Assembly (NCBI GenBank): GCA_017935565.1
Contig: JAGBHK010000016.1
Coordinates: forward strand, 104,452-168,451
Origin: Lachnospiraceae bacterium
GTDB taxonomy: Bacteria; Bacillota; Clostridia; Lachnospirales; Lachnospiraceae
Direction of reading: 5' to 3'
DNA: 64,000 bases
Positions 16,842 through 25,515 of this stretch are shown piece by piece; position 1 is the stretch's first letter; each line of letters starts with the position of its first letter. The notes beneath the pieces are model-generated. The model was given only the letters and a program-made list of their open reading frames with translations, had not been told where the DNA came from and ran no database searches. The translations under genes and the position numbers were made by a program.

Positions 16842-18197
16842 CTACTCCACTATATCCGTAATATCCTCTATTCCAGGAACCATTGAAACAATGATAACGG
16901 AATCTCCAATCTTTAACATATCCTTTCCTCTTGGAGTGATTATCTCACCATTTCTGCTAATGGCAGCAAGCAAAATTCCTTCCTTGATCTTTAATTGTTC
17001 GAGAGGAACTCCAACAGCCTGATTTTCCCTACCAATTTTATATTCCAATGCTTCCACTTTATCTTCAATCAAACTATACATTGTCTCAAGATTTGAACCA
17101 TCTGCATTTTTCATAGCACGAACATATCTCATAATATAATCAGCTGTAAGATTTTTTGGATATACTGTAGTATCTAAATCAAGATTTTTGATAACTTCAT
17201 CAAAATTCATTCTCTTTATTTTTGTAACAACTTTACACTCATTGACAGTTTTTGCATACATTGACAATAACACATTCTGTTCATCATGACCTGTTAATGC
17301 TATAAATGCATCTGTCTTCTCTAATCCTTCTTCCAAAAGAACTGTTCTTTCTGTACCATCTCCATGTATAATTGTTGCTTCTGGCAATATATCACTTAAA
17401 TGCTCACATCTTGCTTTATCTTTCTCTATAATTTTTACAGACATGCCAATTTTATCTAAAACTTTTGTAAGATAAAAGGCAGTAGCACCACCACCAACAA
17501 GCATAACATCTTTAATTCGATGAGATATAATTCCTGTTTTAATAAAGAACTTCATCGCTTTCTTTGGCGATGCAACGAATGATACAACATCCTTTTCCTT
17601 CAAGACAAAATTACCTCTAGGTATAAACACTTCATCGCCTCTTTCGATAAGACATACTAATACGTCGCATTTAAGTTTCGTAGTAATATCCATTACCGAT
17701 ACGTTGTGAAGCACAGAATCTTCTGGTATCTTGAACTTCAAAAGTTCCACCTTTCCCTTTACAAATGTATCAACCTTTATGGCACTAGGCATACGAAGCA
17801 CTCGAGAGATTTCTTGCGCAGTAGCAATCTCAGGATTGATAACCATAGCAAGGCCAAGTTCTTCCTTAATCATTCTTATCTGTTGGCTATATTCGTAATT
17901 TCTAATTCTAGCAATAGTATGACAATCACCTGCTTTTTTCGCAATGAGACAACATAATATATTAACCTCATCCGATTCAGTAACAGCAATAAGTAAATCC
18001 GCATTCTTTACTCCTGCTTCTACCTGCACTTGATAAGATGCACCATTTCCCACAATACCCATAACATCATTCTGACCTGATATTTCCGATACTGTTTTAC
18101 TATCCTTATCTATAATTGTAATATTATTTCCTTCGCTGTCCAGCTGTTCAACTAAGGTTGTTCCAACCTTACCACAACCAACTATTATAATATTCAT
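16842..18197 (-). CDS. trkA: Trk potassium channel regulatory subunit TrkA
   Basis: 451 residues with two tandem RCK units. Each has a Rossmann RCK-N domain (MNIIIVGCGKVGTTLVEQL at the start; VMLVGGGATAFYLTKVL near 230) followed by an RCK-C domain. Such subunits bind NAD(H) or ATP and gate TrkH. The frame is open 126 bases further upstream, but the ATG at 18197 begins exactly at the Rossmann strand and has AGGAAGG 7 bases upstream. A promoter lies at 18238-18265. Confidence 0.93.
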   Translation of the reverse strand: MNIIIVGCGKVGTTLVEQLDSEGNNITIIDKDSKTVSEISGQNDVMGIVGNGASYQVQVEAGVKNADLLIAVTESDEVNILCCLIAKKAGDCHTIARIRNYEYSQQIRMIKEELGLAMVINPEIATAQEISRVLRMPSAIKVDTFVKGKVELLKFKIPEDSVLHNVSVMDITTKLKCDVLVCLIERGDEVFIPRGNFVLKEKDVVSFVASPKKAMKFFIKTGIISHRIKDVMLVGGGATAFYLTKVLDKIGMSVKIIEKDKARCEHLSDILPEATIIHGDGTERTVLLEEGLEKTDAFIALTGHDEQNVLLSMYAKTVNECKVVTKIKRMNFDEVIKNLDLDTTVYPKNLTADYIMRYVRAMKNADGSNLETMYSLIEDKVEALEYKIGRENQAVGVPLEQLKIKEGILLAAISRNGEIITPRGKDMLKIGDSVIIVSMVPGIEDITDIVE

Positions 18198-18237
18198 AAC
18201 AAACCTTCCTGCATAATTACATATTTGTACATATATA

Positions 18238-18265
18238 ATTATAATGTATTTTTCTGTAATGTAAA
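18238..18265 (-). promoter_or_regulatory. Promoter of trkA-trkH
   Basis: Minus strand TTTACA (18260-18265), 16 bases, TATAAT (18238-18243), 41 bases before the trkA ATG. A TATAAT on the plus strand at 18305-18310 may serve the divergent ktrB, but its -35 is weak. Confidence 0.6.
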
Positions 18266-18355
18266 GTTTTTTATTTTTTACTACAACTTTACCAAAAAAT
18301 GTTATATAATTGTGTCTGTACAATTTTATATATTAAAAATGGAGTATAGTTTAAA

Positions 18356-19732
18356 ATGAAACAAAATTTCAAAAAAACTTTGTGGAAAAAAAGGCACCAC
18401 CGCCTTACTCTTTCCACATCACAGATAATAATATTTGGTTTTATAGGCGTAATCCTTTTGGGAGCACTATTATTGATGTTACCAATATCAAACCAAAGTG
18501 GACAATCAACAAACTTTTTACAAGCACTCTTTACTTCAACAAGTGCTACTTGTGTTACAGGTCTTGTAGTATTTGACACCGCCACTCATTGGTCATTATT
18601 TGGTCAATTTATCATACTTATACTTATCCAAATTGGCGGTATGGGTGTTGTGACCATAGCTGTAGCGATTGCGCTTTTTTCTGGCAGAAAAATAGGCCTT
18701 ATGCAAAGAAGTACTATGCAAGAAGCAATTTCAGCACCTAAGGTAGGAGGTATCGTCCATTTAACACACTTTATAATAAAAGGAACTTTTACAATTGAAC
18801 TTATAGGCGCACTACTGATGATGCCCGTATTTTGTCACGACTTTGGCTTTTTCAAGGGCATATGGTATTCAATATTTCATTCCATTTCAGCCTTCTGTAA
18901 CGCAGGTTTTGATTTAATGGGTGTTAATATGCAATTTTCATCATTAACTGCTTATTCTGGTGACATTCTGATTAACGTAGTTATTATGCTTCTCATTGTA
19001 ATTGGTGGTATCGGTTTCTTAACCTGGGAAGATATTATAAATAAAAAATGGCATATTTCAAAGTATCGAATGCAAAGTAAGACCATATTATTTGTAAGTA
19101 CTTTACTAATTATTCTCCCTGCGATTTTCTTTTATTTTAATGAGTTTTCAGCCACCAAATGGAATGATACATCTCAAAGCGAAAAAGTATTGTTATCTTT
19201 TTTCCAGTCAGTTACAACTCGTACTGCTGGTTTTAACACTGTTGATTTTGCTGAAATCACAGGCGCAGGAATTACTATTATGGTAATACTGATGCTCATT
19301 GGCGGTTCACCCGGCTCTACGGCTGGTGGTATGAAAACCACAACAATAGCTGTTTTATTCGCAACTGCCATATCAGCTTTTAGAAAAAAAAATGACGCCA
19401 ACCTTTTTGGAAGACGCATCCCTTTAGAAACAATTAAGACCGCAGCCACCATTTTATTAATGTATATAACTTTATTTTTAGTAGGTAGTATTGCTATTAG
19501 TTGCATCGAAGGATTACCTATGTTACCTTGTATTTTCGAGGCTTCATCAGCTATAGCTACCGTTGGACTATCTATGGGCATAACTTCTACATTAAGTTCT
19601 GCCTCACATATTATTTTAATAATACTTATGTTTTTAGGTCGTGTAGGGGGCTTAACATTAATTTTTGCAGCTTTGTCTGTACGCAGCAACAATATATCTA
19701 GGTTACCACAGGAAAAAATCACTGTAGGTTAG
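18356..19732 (+). CDS. ktrB: Potassium transporter KtrB
   Basis: 458-residue membrane protein of the KtrB/TrkH superfamily. Its pore loops are STSATCVTGLVVFDT, SAFCNAGFDLMG, TRTAGFNTVDF and SAIATVGLSMGIT. The GSPGSTAGGMKTTT segment in the third unit is characteristic of the family. KtrB is a Na+-dependent K+ uptake pore that needs the KtrA ring. The N terminus is basic (KKTLWKKRHHRL). It diverges from trkA over 158 bases and is followed by ktrA 13 bases downstream. The GGAG is somewhat distant (about 12 bases) from the ATG. Confidence 0.93.
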   Translation: MKQNFKKTLWKKRHHRLTLSTSQIIIFGFIGVILLGALLLMLPISNQSGQSTNFLQALFTSTSATCVTGLVVFDTATHWSLFGQFIILILIQIGGMGVVTIAVAIALFSGRKIGLMQRSTMQEAISAPKVGGIVHLTHFIIKGTFTIELIGALLMMPVFCHDFGFFKGIWYSIFHSISAFCNAGFDLMGVNMQFSSLTAYSGDILINVVIMLLIVIGGIGFLTWEDIINKKWHISKYRMQSKTILFVSTLLIILPAIFFYFNEFSATKWNDTSQSEKVLLSFFQSVTTRTAGFNTVDFAEITGAGITIMVILMLIGGSPGSTAGGMKTTTIAVLFATAISAFRKKNDANLFGRRIPLETIKTAATILLMYITLFLVGSIAISCIEGLPMLPCIFEASSAIATVGLSMGITSTLSSASHIILIILMFLGRVGGLTLIFAALSVRSNNISRLPQEKITVG

Positions 19733-19745
19733 AATTGGAGGAATT

Positions 19746-20393
19746 ATGAAATCTATTTTACTTATTGGTCTTGGAAGGTTTGGCAGACATATTGCCGAAA
19801 AATTATATGAATTAAAACATCAGGTTATGGCTATTGATTCAGATGAAGGTCGCGTAGAAGCTGTGTTACCATTTGTAACCAACGTTCAAATCGGCGATAG
19901 TACCAACGAAGAGTTTTTAGCATCATTAGGAATTAGAAATTTTGATGTATGCATCGTTGCAATTGGCGACAATTTTCAAAATTCTTTAGAAACAACATCT
20001 CTACTAAAGGAACTTGGTGCTAAAATGGTTGTAGCCAGAGCTTCCAGAGATGTTCACGCAAAATTCTTATTAAGAAACGGAGCTGATGAAATAGTCTATC
20101 CAGAGCATCAATTAGCCACATGGACCGCTATACGATATAGTTCTGACCACATTTTCGATTATATTGAATTAGATGATGATTACGCAATTTTCGAAGTATA
20201 TATTCCTAAACACTGGAATGGAAAAACTATACTCGAGTTAGATTTACGTCGTAAACACAATATAAATATTATGGCTATAAAACATAATGACAAACTAAAT
20301 TTAAATCTGAAACCTGATACAAAACTTTCATCCGATGATACCATGCTTGTATTAGGGCATCATAAAGAAATCCAAAAATGTTTCCATATATAA
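19746..20393 (+). CDS. ktrA: Potassium uptake regulatory subunit KtrA
   Basis: 215 residues, a single RCK unit. RCK-N begins ILLIGLGRFGRHIAEKL with the nucleotide-binding G-x-G-x-x-G, and DADS-like acidic residues follow in MAIDSDEGRVE. The RCK-C domain covers about 140-215. KtrA forms an octameric ring gating KtrB and, in Firmicutes, often binds ATP/ADP and c-di-AMP. GGAGG lies upstream of the ATG, and the gene ends in a strong terminator. Confidence 0.93.
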   Translation: MKSILLIGLGRFGRHIAEKLYELKHQVMAIDSDEGRVEAVLPFVTNVQIGDSTNEEFLASLGIRNFDVCIVAIGDNFQNSLETTSLLKELGAKMVVARASRDVHAKFLLRNGADEIVYPEHQLATWTAIRYSSDHIFDYIELDDDYAIFEVYIPKHWNGKTILELDLRRKHNINIMAIKHNDKLNLNLKPDTKLSSDDTMLVLGHHKEIQKCFHI

Positions 20394-20400
20394 AAATCTA

Positions 20401-20434
20401 GGCGGTACCGCATCAAATGTACCGCCTTTTTTTA
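20401..20434 (+). terminator. Intrinsic terminator of ktrBA
   Basis: GGCGGTAC/GTACCGCC stem followed by seven T, immediately after the ktrA stop; the DUF5662 gene converges on it. Confidence 0.9.
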
Positions 20435-20977
20435 TAACACCTTTTTTCTTATATATGCAAATGTATATTCCTCGCCTTTTTTCGCAAGCATAGTCAATAA
20501 TTTACACAATAATTTATCAGAATTTTCATGAATCATATATTTATGATGACCACGTTTGTAGTACTCAAGCGCACTGGAATCTGTATATTCATCACCTTTA
20601 TACACCTTGCACGCCGCCACTCTGTCACAGAACATTTCAACCACGTACTTAACCGGCATTTCCATACCAGTCATACCTTTAGTCGGGTCAATACTGTAGT
20701 CAATCCAGTACTCCATATGATGTTTATTTCTACCTTTATGATGAAGCCATGCTTTTGAATACCCAGCATTTTCTTTTTGCGCTGCGTTCGGGCTTCTATA
20801 TCCTTGATAATATTTCACACCTGCAATAAATTCAACTGGTGAATATTTAGACATGTCATGAAGTAAGCCTTGCTTATAAAGTCCCGCTTTAAAGCAATGC
20901 TCCATCACTAACCTTTTATGTCTATTAATAGTATTTAAATGTCCTATGAACTTTTCCCACAAATTTAACTCTTCCAT
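20432..20977 (-). CDS. DUF5662-family protein
   Basis: 181 residues, recognisable by its conserved histidine-rich core: HKRLVMEHCF, LLHDMSKYSPVEF and KAWLHHKGRNKHHMEYW. The H..HD-type spacing suggests a metal-binding helical fold, but no reaction is established. There is no signal peptide or membrane helix. It stands alone, converging on ktrA and ending at its terminator. Function unknown. Confidence 0.8.
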   Translation of the reverse strand: MEELNLWEKFIGHLNTINRHKRLVMEHCFKAGLYKQGLLHDMSKYSPVEFIAGVKYYQGYRSPNAAQKENAGYSKAWLHHKGRNKHHMEYWIDYSIDPTKGMTGMEMPVKYVVEMFCDRVAACKVYKGDEYTDSSALEYYKRGHHKYMIHENSDKLLCKLLTMLAKKGEEYTFAYIRKKVL

Positions 20978-20997
20978 AATTAATCTCCACTATAAGT

Positions 20998-21028
20998 TAT
21001 GGGAACATAGCCTCACTATGTTCCCATA
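20998..21028. terminator. Perfect 13-bp hairpin after aspartate kinase
   Basis: TATGGGAACATAG/CTATGTTCCCATA with a 5-base loop between the aspartate kinase stop and the DUF5662 gene. The following bases on the minus strand are not T-rich, so terminator function is likely but not certain. Confidence 0.6.
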
Positions 21029-21036
21029 TATTTTAA

Positions 21037-22356
21037 TTATAACTGTGTTTCTACAAAGATATCGTAAATAGCTTTAATAGCCTTTTCAAAGTCTGCGTTC
21101 TTAACACCGATAATGATATTAAGCTCACTTGAACCCTGGTCAATCATCTTAATATTGATATTTGCATGTGATAATGCTGCGAAGATTCTAGCAGCAGTAC
21201 CCTTTACAGCCTTCATACCACGACCTACAACAGCGATAAGTGCAAGGTCTGTTTCAATTTCAATAGTATCAGGACTTGAAAGTCTGTGAATATCAGACAA
21301 TACAAGCTGCTCTTTTCCTTCAAACTCTGGCTGATGAACAAATACAGTCATAGTATCAATACCTGATGGTACATGCTCGAAAGAAATTCCATGCTTTTCA
21401 AATGCTTCAAGAACTTTTCTACCAAAACCAACTTCTGAGTTCATCATATCCTTTTCAATATTGATAGCTACGAATCCCTTCTTACCAGCAATACCTGTAA
21501 TAGTATACGCTGACTGACGACATGTACTTTCAACAATCATTGTACCTTCATCATCTGGTCTGTTTGTATTCTTAATATTGATTGGAATACCTTCTTTTCT
21601 TACTGGGAAAATAGCATCTTCATGAAGAACTGATGCACCCATATAAGCAAGCTCTCTAAGTTCTTTATATGTAATAGTGTTAATCACCTGTGGATTGTGA
21701 ATAATTCTAGGGTCAGCTACTAAGAAACCTGAAACGTCAGTCCAGTTCTCGTAAAGATTAGCTTTAACAGCCTTTGCTACGATAGAACCAGTAACATCAG
21801 AACCACCTCTAGAAAATGTCTTAACTTTTCCGTTAGCGTACGCACCATAGAAACCTGGAACAACTGCTCTTTCAATATTAGCAAGTTTTGCACTTAAAAC
21901 TTCCTGTGTTTTTTCTGCATCAAAATTACCTTCTTCATCAAAGAAAATAACTGTTGCAGCATCTACAAACTCATATCCAAGATACTCTGCCATGATGATA
22001 CCATTTAAGTATTCACCTCTTGAAGCAGCATAATCACTACCTGCTTTTGCTTCAAACTGTTCTCTAATTGTCTCAAACTCATCATCTAATGACAAATCAA
22101 GATCAAGTCCTTTGATGATTTCGTTGTATCTTTCTTTAATTTTATGAAGTGAATCTGTAATATCCTTGCCATCTTCAGCTAATGCATAACAAGCATATAA
22201 CATATCTGTTACCTTTGTATCTTCATTAAATCTTTTACCTGGAGCTGAAGGTACTACATATCTTCTAGTTTCATCTGCTCTTATAATATCTCCAACTTTT
22301 TTAAACTGATTAGCACTCGCAAGAGAGCTTCCTCCAAATTTTACAACTTTTTTCAT
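21037..22356 (-). CDS. Aspartate kinase
   Basis: 439 residues, the usual length for a monofunctional aspartokinase. VKFGGSSLASANQFKKV is the N-terminal kinase signature, TFSRGGSDVTGS is the second catalytic motif, and two ACT domains (about 300-439) provide feedback regulation. It phosphorylates aspartate in the pathway to lysine, threonine, methionine and diaminopimelate. The frame is open to 22500, but the ATG at 22356 matches the family N terminus and has GGAAGG 9 bases upstream. The 136-base leader holds an 8-bp hairpin (22389-22396/22416-22423) but is too short and lacks the motifs for a lysine riboswitch. Confidence 0.95.
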   Translation of the reverse strand: MKKVVKFGGSSLASANQFKKVGDIIRADETRRYVVPSAPGKRFNEDTKVTDMLYACYALAEDGKDITDSLHKIKERYNEIIKGLDLDLSLDDEFETIREQFEAKAGSDYAASRGEYLNGIIMAEYLGYEFVDAATVIFFDEEGNFDAEKTQEVLSAKLANIERAVVPGFYGAYANGKVKTFSRGGSDVTGSIVAKAVKANLYENWTDVSGFLVADPRIIHNPQVINTITYKELRELAYMGASVLHEDAIFPVRKEGIPINIKNTNRPDDEGTMIVESTCRQSAYTITGIAGKKGFVAINIEKDMMNSEVGFGRKVLEAFEKHGISFEHVPSGIDTMTVFVHQPEFEGKEQLVLSDIHRLSSPDTIEIETDLALIAVVGRGMKAVKGTAARIFAALSHANINIKMIDQGSSELNIIIGVKNADFEKAIKAIYDIFVETQL

Positions 22357-22492
22357 GACTAAAATCCTTCCTTCATGGAATAATAATTGATTTTCGGATA
22401 TACGCATATTATTTGCGAAAATCCACCTCATATAAGAAAACCACATTTTTAGCAAAATGGCAAGTGTTTTTTGTGATTTTATAGAAATTTTC

Positions 22493-23233
22493 TCAATCAA
22501 TATACTTAATTATTTCTTTAACAGTAATTTCAATCTGCTGTTCATTTGATATTTCAGCCTCACCGTCTCCTTCTTGTTTACCATACATTCCAAAATATGC
22601 ATGGCATCCTCCATCTATCACAACTTCACTATAATCTTTCGGGAGACATTCTTCGTATTTTTCATACTTTTCCCTATTTAAAACCTCATCTTCACTTCCG
22701 TATATTGAAATAACATCAAGAGAGGTTTCTGACAAATCTTTGGTTGAATATGAACCCAGTAAAATAAGGCCTTCAAAGTCCTTTTCGTTATCTCCAATAT
22801 ATGATGCTGCCATTGAACCACCCAATGAATGTCCTGCCATATACCATTTCTCGATTTGTGGATATTTTTCCAAAAATCCATCCGCAGCATTTACATCTAA
22901 TACTGCCAAATTACACGGCATCTTTATTAACACACAAAAAACGCCTTCTTCAGCCAATGTTGCCATCAATGGCTCGTACGCAGTATATTCAACCTTTCCA
23001 CCTGGATAAAAAATAATACCATTTTTAGAGTCTTCATTTCCCCAAACTATTACATCTTCATTAATAACTTCTCGTTTTACATCTAGATTATCCAGATATG
23101 CATCAATTTTGTTTTCGTCAGCCCTGTAATAATCATTAACATATATTACACATGATACTATTAAAACAAGCAACACACCCACTAGACTTAACAATATTAT
23201 TTTCTTTTTTGATTTATTTTCTGTTAAACACAT
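22493..23233 (-). CDS. Membrane-anchored alpha/beta hydrolase
   Basis: 246 residues. One N-terminal membrane helix (about 11-31) places the rest outside the cell or as a lipidless anchor. The hydrolase core has the nucleophile elbow MAGHSLGGSMAA (serine near 134), an acid in SIYGSEDEV and the catalytic histidine in GGCHAYFG near 214. The PGGKVEYTAYEPLM segment supplies the oxyanion region, as in the Abhydrolase_5 family. Substrate is unknown. Its start overlaps the 3' end of the preceding gene by 20 bases, so the two are coupled. Confidence 0.8.
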   Translation of the reverse strand: MCLTENKSKKKIILLSLVGVLLVLIVSCVIYVNDYYRADENKIDAYLDNLDVKREVINEDVIVWGNEDSKNGIIFYPGGKVEYTAYEPLMATLAEEGVFCVLIKMPCNLAVLDVNAADGFLEKYPQIEKWYMAGHSLGGSMAASYIGDNEKDFEGLILLGSYSTKDLSETSLDVISIYGSEDEVLNREKYEKYEECLPKDYSEVVIDGGCHAYFGMYGKQEGDGEAEISNEQQIEITVKEIIKYID

Positions 23234-23762
23234 TCATTTGCCTCACTGCATATTTTGCTGCTATTTCATCGTCACATTCTGAAAGCATTTTAACCGCATT
23301 ATGCTCTTTTAAACGCCACAATGCCCACACAACTTTTTTTGTAATATTCTCATTATTCTCACGACCATAATTTTGTCCAGGATACCTAGCATGAGCCATC
23401 TTGCATAATATTTCACAAGTAAGACTTGTAGGATGATGCTCGAAAATATCAAGAAGATTTTCTGCCTGCTTATGCCAATCATCACACGCAATAGTTCCGA
23501 GAATCTCAATGGTTTTTTCATCATATTGTTCATAAATAATTGCCATTATAAACAACTTTTCCAATTTGTCATCATTCTTCTCTTCAATAGCCTCATATAG
23601 CCATTTTTTAAAGACATCACCATCCGCTAAATTTTCTGACAATTCAGCATCTAACACTAATTTTGCTTTTTTTGCAGCTTCTGAAATATAATCAATATAA
23701 AGATTTCCATTAGCTGCAGCTGCTAAATATTTATCAATAGCTACAATATCTTCTTTTGTCAT
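23214..23762 (-). CDS. Uncharacterised helical protein
   Basis: 182 residues, mostly alpha-helical, with no signal peptide or membrane segment. Paired helices such as KLEKLFIMAIIYEQYDEKTI and EILGTIACDDWHKQAENLL recall HEAT-like repeats, but the match is loose. The ATG at 23762 is preferred to a GTG two codons upstream because GGAGG lies 10 bases before it. The gene follows the ABC exporter pair by 14 bases and overlaps the hydrolase gene. Function unknown. Confidence 0.6.
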   Translation of the reverse strand: MTKEDIVAIDKYLAAAANGNLYIDYISEAAKKAKLVLDAELSENLADGDVFKKWLYEAIEEKNDDKLEKLFIMAIIYEQYDEKTIEILGTIACDDWHKQAENLLDIFEHHPTSLTCEILCKMAHARYPGQNYGRENNENITKKVVWALWRLKEHNAVKMLSECDDEIAAKYAVRQMNVFNRK

Positions 23763-23776
23763 AGGCACCGCACCTC

Positions 23777-25510
23777 CTAAATAGTTTGACTATTATACAA
23801 CTCACTATAAAATCCACCCATTTTCATTAATTCGTTATGGTTTCCTTGTTCTATCACGTTTCCATTTTTCATTACTAATATTATATCAGCACTTTTAATT
23901 GTTGACAACCTGTGAGCAACAATAAAACTTGTTCTTCCTTCCATCAACTTAAGGAAAGCTTCTTGTACCTTTATTTCCGTTCTTGTATCTATTGAAGATG
24001 TCGCCTCATCAAGAATAAGCATCGAAGGCGATAACAACATAACTCTAGCTATACAAAGAAGCTGTTTTTGACCTTGCGAAAGACTTCCGCCGCCTTCACC
24101 TATAACAGTGTCATATCCATTAGGCAATCTTTTAATAAAACCATGTGCACGGGCAGACTTTGCTGCCTCTATTATCTCATCCATGGACGCGTCCGGTCTT
24201 CCCATTGAAATGTTTTCCTTGATTGTACCATTCTTGAGCCATGTTTCCTGCAACACCATACCGTATGCTTCACGGAGATTATCTCTTGTCATATCATAAA
24301 TAGAAACATCATTTAACTTAATATCTCCAGAATTAACATCATAAAATCTCATTAAAAGATTAATCAATGTAGTCTTACCGCAACCAGTTGGACCAACTAT
24401 TGCAATACGCTGACCTTTTTCCACTGATAAATTAAAATTTTCAATAAGTTTTTTGTCTGGTACATATGAAAAATTCACATTATTTAATTCTACAGTTCCA
24501 TCAAATTCACTGATATTAACCGCATTTTGATTATCAGGGCTTTGTGGTTGTTCATCTATCAAAGCAAAAATTCTTTCACCACAAGCCAATGCATTTTGAA
24601 GTTCTGCAATAACCGATGTTATCTCATTAAAAGGTTTTGTGTACTGATTTGCATAACTAAGCGCTCTTGAAATCTGACCCACAGTGATGCTTCCGCCTGA
24701 AATGGCAATCAGTGCGCCAATTAGCAATGTTGCCGCGTAAACAATCGCATTAATAAATCTTGTAGAAGGATTAACAATGCTTGAAAAGAATATTGCACGA
24801 AGTGACGCATCAGTCAATCTTTCATTAATTTCTTCAAATTTGTCAATGGCCCTCTCTTCATATCCAAAAGCCTGAACAACCTTTGCTCCTGTCATCATTT
24901 CGTTAATATATGATGTCTGCTCACCACGAATCTCTGACTGCAATTTAAACATATTGAATGTACGTTTAGAAATAAAATTAGCAACCAAAAGAGAGGCTGG
25001 TGTAATAACCAAAACAGCCAATGTAATTCTAATATCCAATGTAAATAAAATACAAACAGTTAATACAATAGTAATGACCCCAGTAAACAATTGAGACATT
25101 CCCATTAAAATTCCTTCTGAAAACTGGTCAACATCATTGATTATCTTGCTAACAACTTCTCCATGAGGATGTCTATCGATGTAACTAAGTGGCAAAATGT
25201 TCAACTTTTCAAATGCTTCCTTACGCATATCTCTAACAATATTATATGCTATCTTATTATTGCAAAGAGTCATAATCCACTGAGCAATAGCTGTAATTCC
25301 AATAACAATAATCATTTCTATGATTATTGATTTTAATTTAGCAAAATCAACATTATCTACACCAATAATACAATCAAGACCATCTCCTATAAGTTTTGGT
25401 AAATGTAATGTCAAAACAACTGAAACAACCGCAACCAACACATATACTAAGAGGAGATACCAATATTTACTTATATAATTTATAACTCTAAAAATCGTTT
25501 TCTTATTCAT
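23777..25510 (-). CDS. ABC exporter half-transporter with canonical ATPase site residues (partner A)
   Basis: 577 residues: six membrane helices (about 15-300) then an ATPase domain. Walker A is GPTGCGKTT. The signature loop reads SLSQGQ instead of LSGGQ. Walker B is MLILDEATSSID with the catalytic glutamate, and the H-loop is IVAHRLST. It pairs with the gene at 25516, six bases upstream, as a heterodimeric type IV exporter of the BmrCD/LmrCD/TM287-288 kind. Substrates in that class are drugs, lipids or peptides; none can be assigned here. Confidence 0.9.
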   Translation of the reverse strand: MNKKTIFRVINYISKYWYLLLVYVLVAVVSVVLTLHLPKLIGDGLDCIIGVDNVDFAKLKSIIIEMIIVIGITAIAQWIMTLCNNKIAYNIVRDMRKEAFEKLNILPLSYIDRHPHGEVVSKIINDVDQFSEGILMGMSQLFTGVITIVLTVCILFTLDIRITLAVLVITPASLLVANFISKRTFNMFKLQSEIRGEQTSYINEMMTGAKVVQAFGYEERAIDKFEEINERLTDASLRAIFFSSIVNPSTRFINAIVYAATLLIGALIAISGGSITVGQISRALSYANQYTKPFNEITSVIAELQNALACGERIFALIDEQPQSPDNQNAVNISEFDGTVELNNVNFSYVPDKKLIENFNLSVEKGQRIAIVGPTGCGKTTLINLLMRFYDVNSGDIKLNDVSIYDMTRDNLREAYGMVLQETWLKNGTIKENISMGRPDASMDEIIEAAKSARAHGFIKRLPNGYDTVIGEGGGSLSQGQKQLLCIARVMLLSPSMLILDEATSSIDTRTEIKVQEAFLKLMEGRTSFIVAHRLSTIKSADIILVMKNGNVIEQGNHNELMKMGGFYSELYNSQTI

Positions 25511-25515
25511 CGTTA

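Noticed and set aside
18305-18310. Strong promoter for ktrB
   Set aside because: A TATAAT exists but no acceptable -35 at 16-18 bases, so it was mentioned only as a possibility.
22357-22492. Lysine riboswitch before aspartate kinase
   Set aside because: The gap is about 136 bases, shorter than the aptamer plus platform, and only one simple hairpin is visible.
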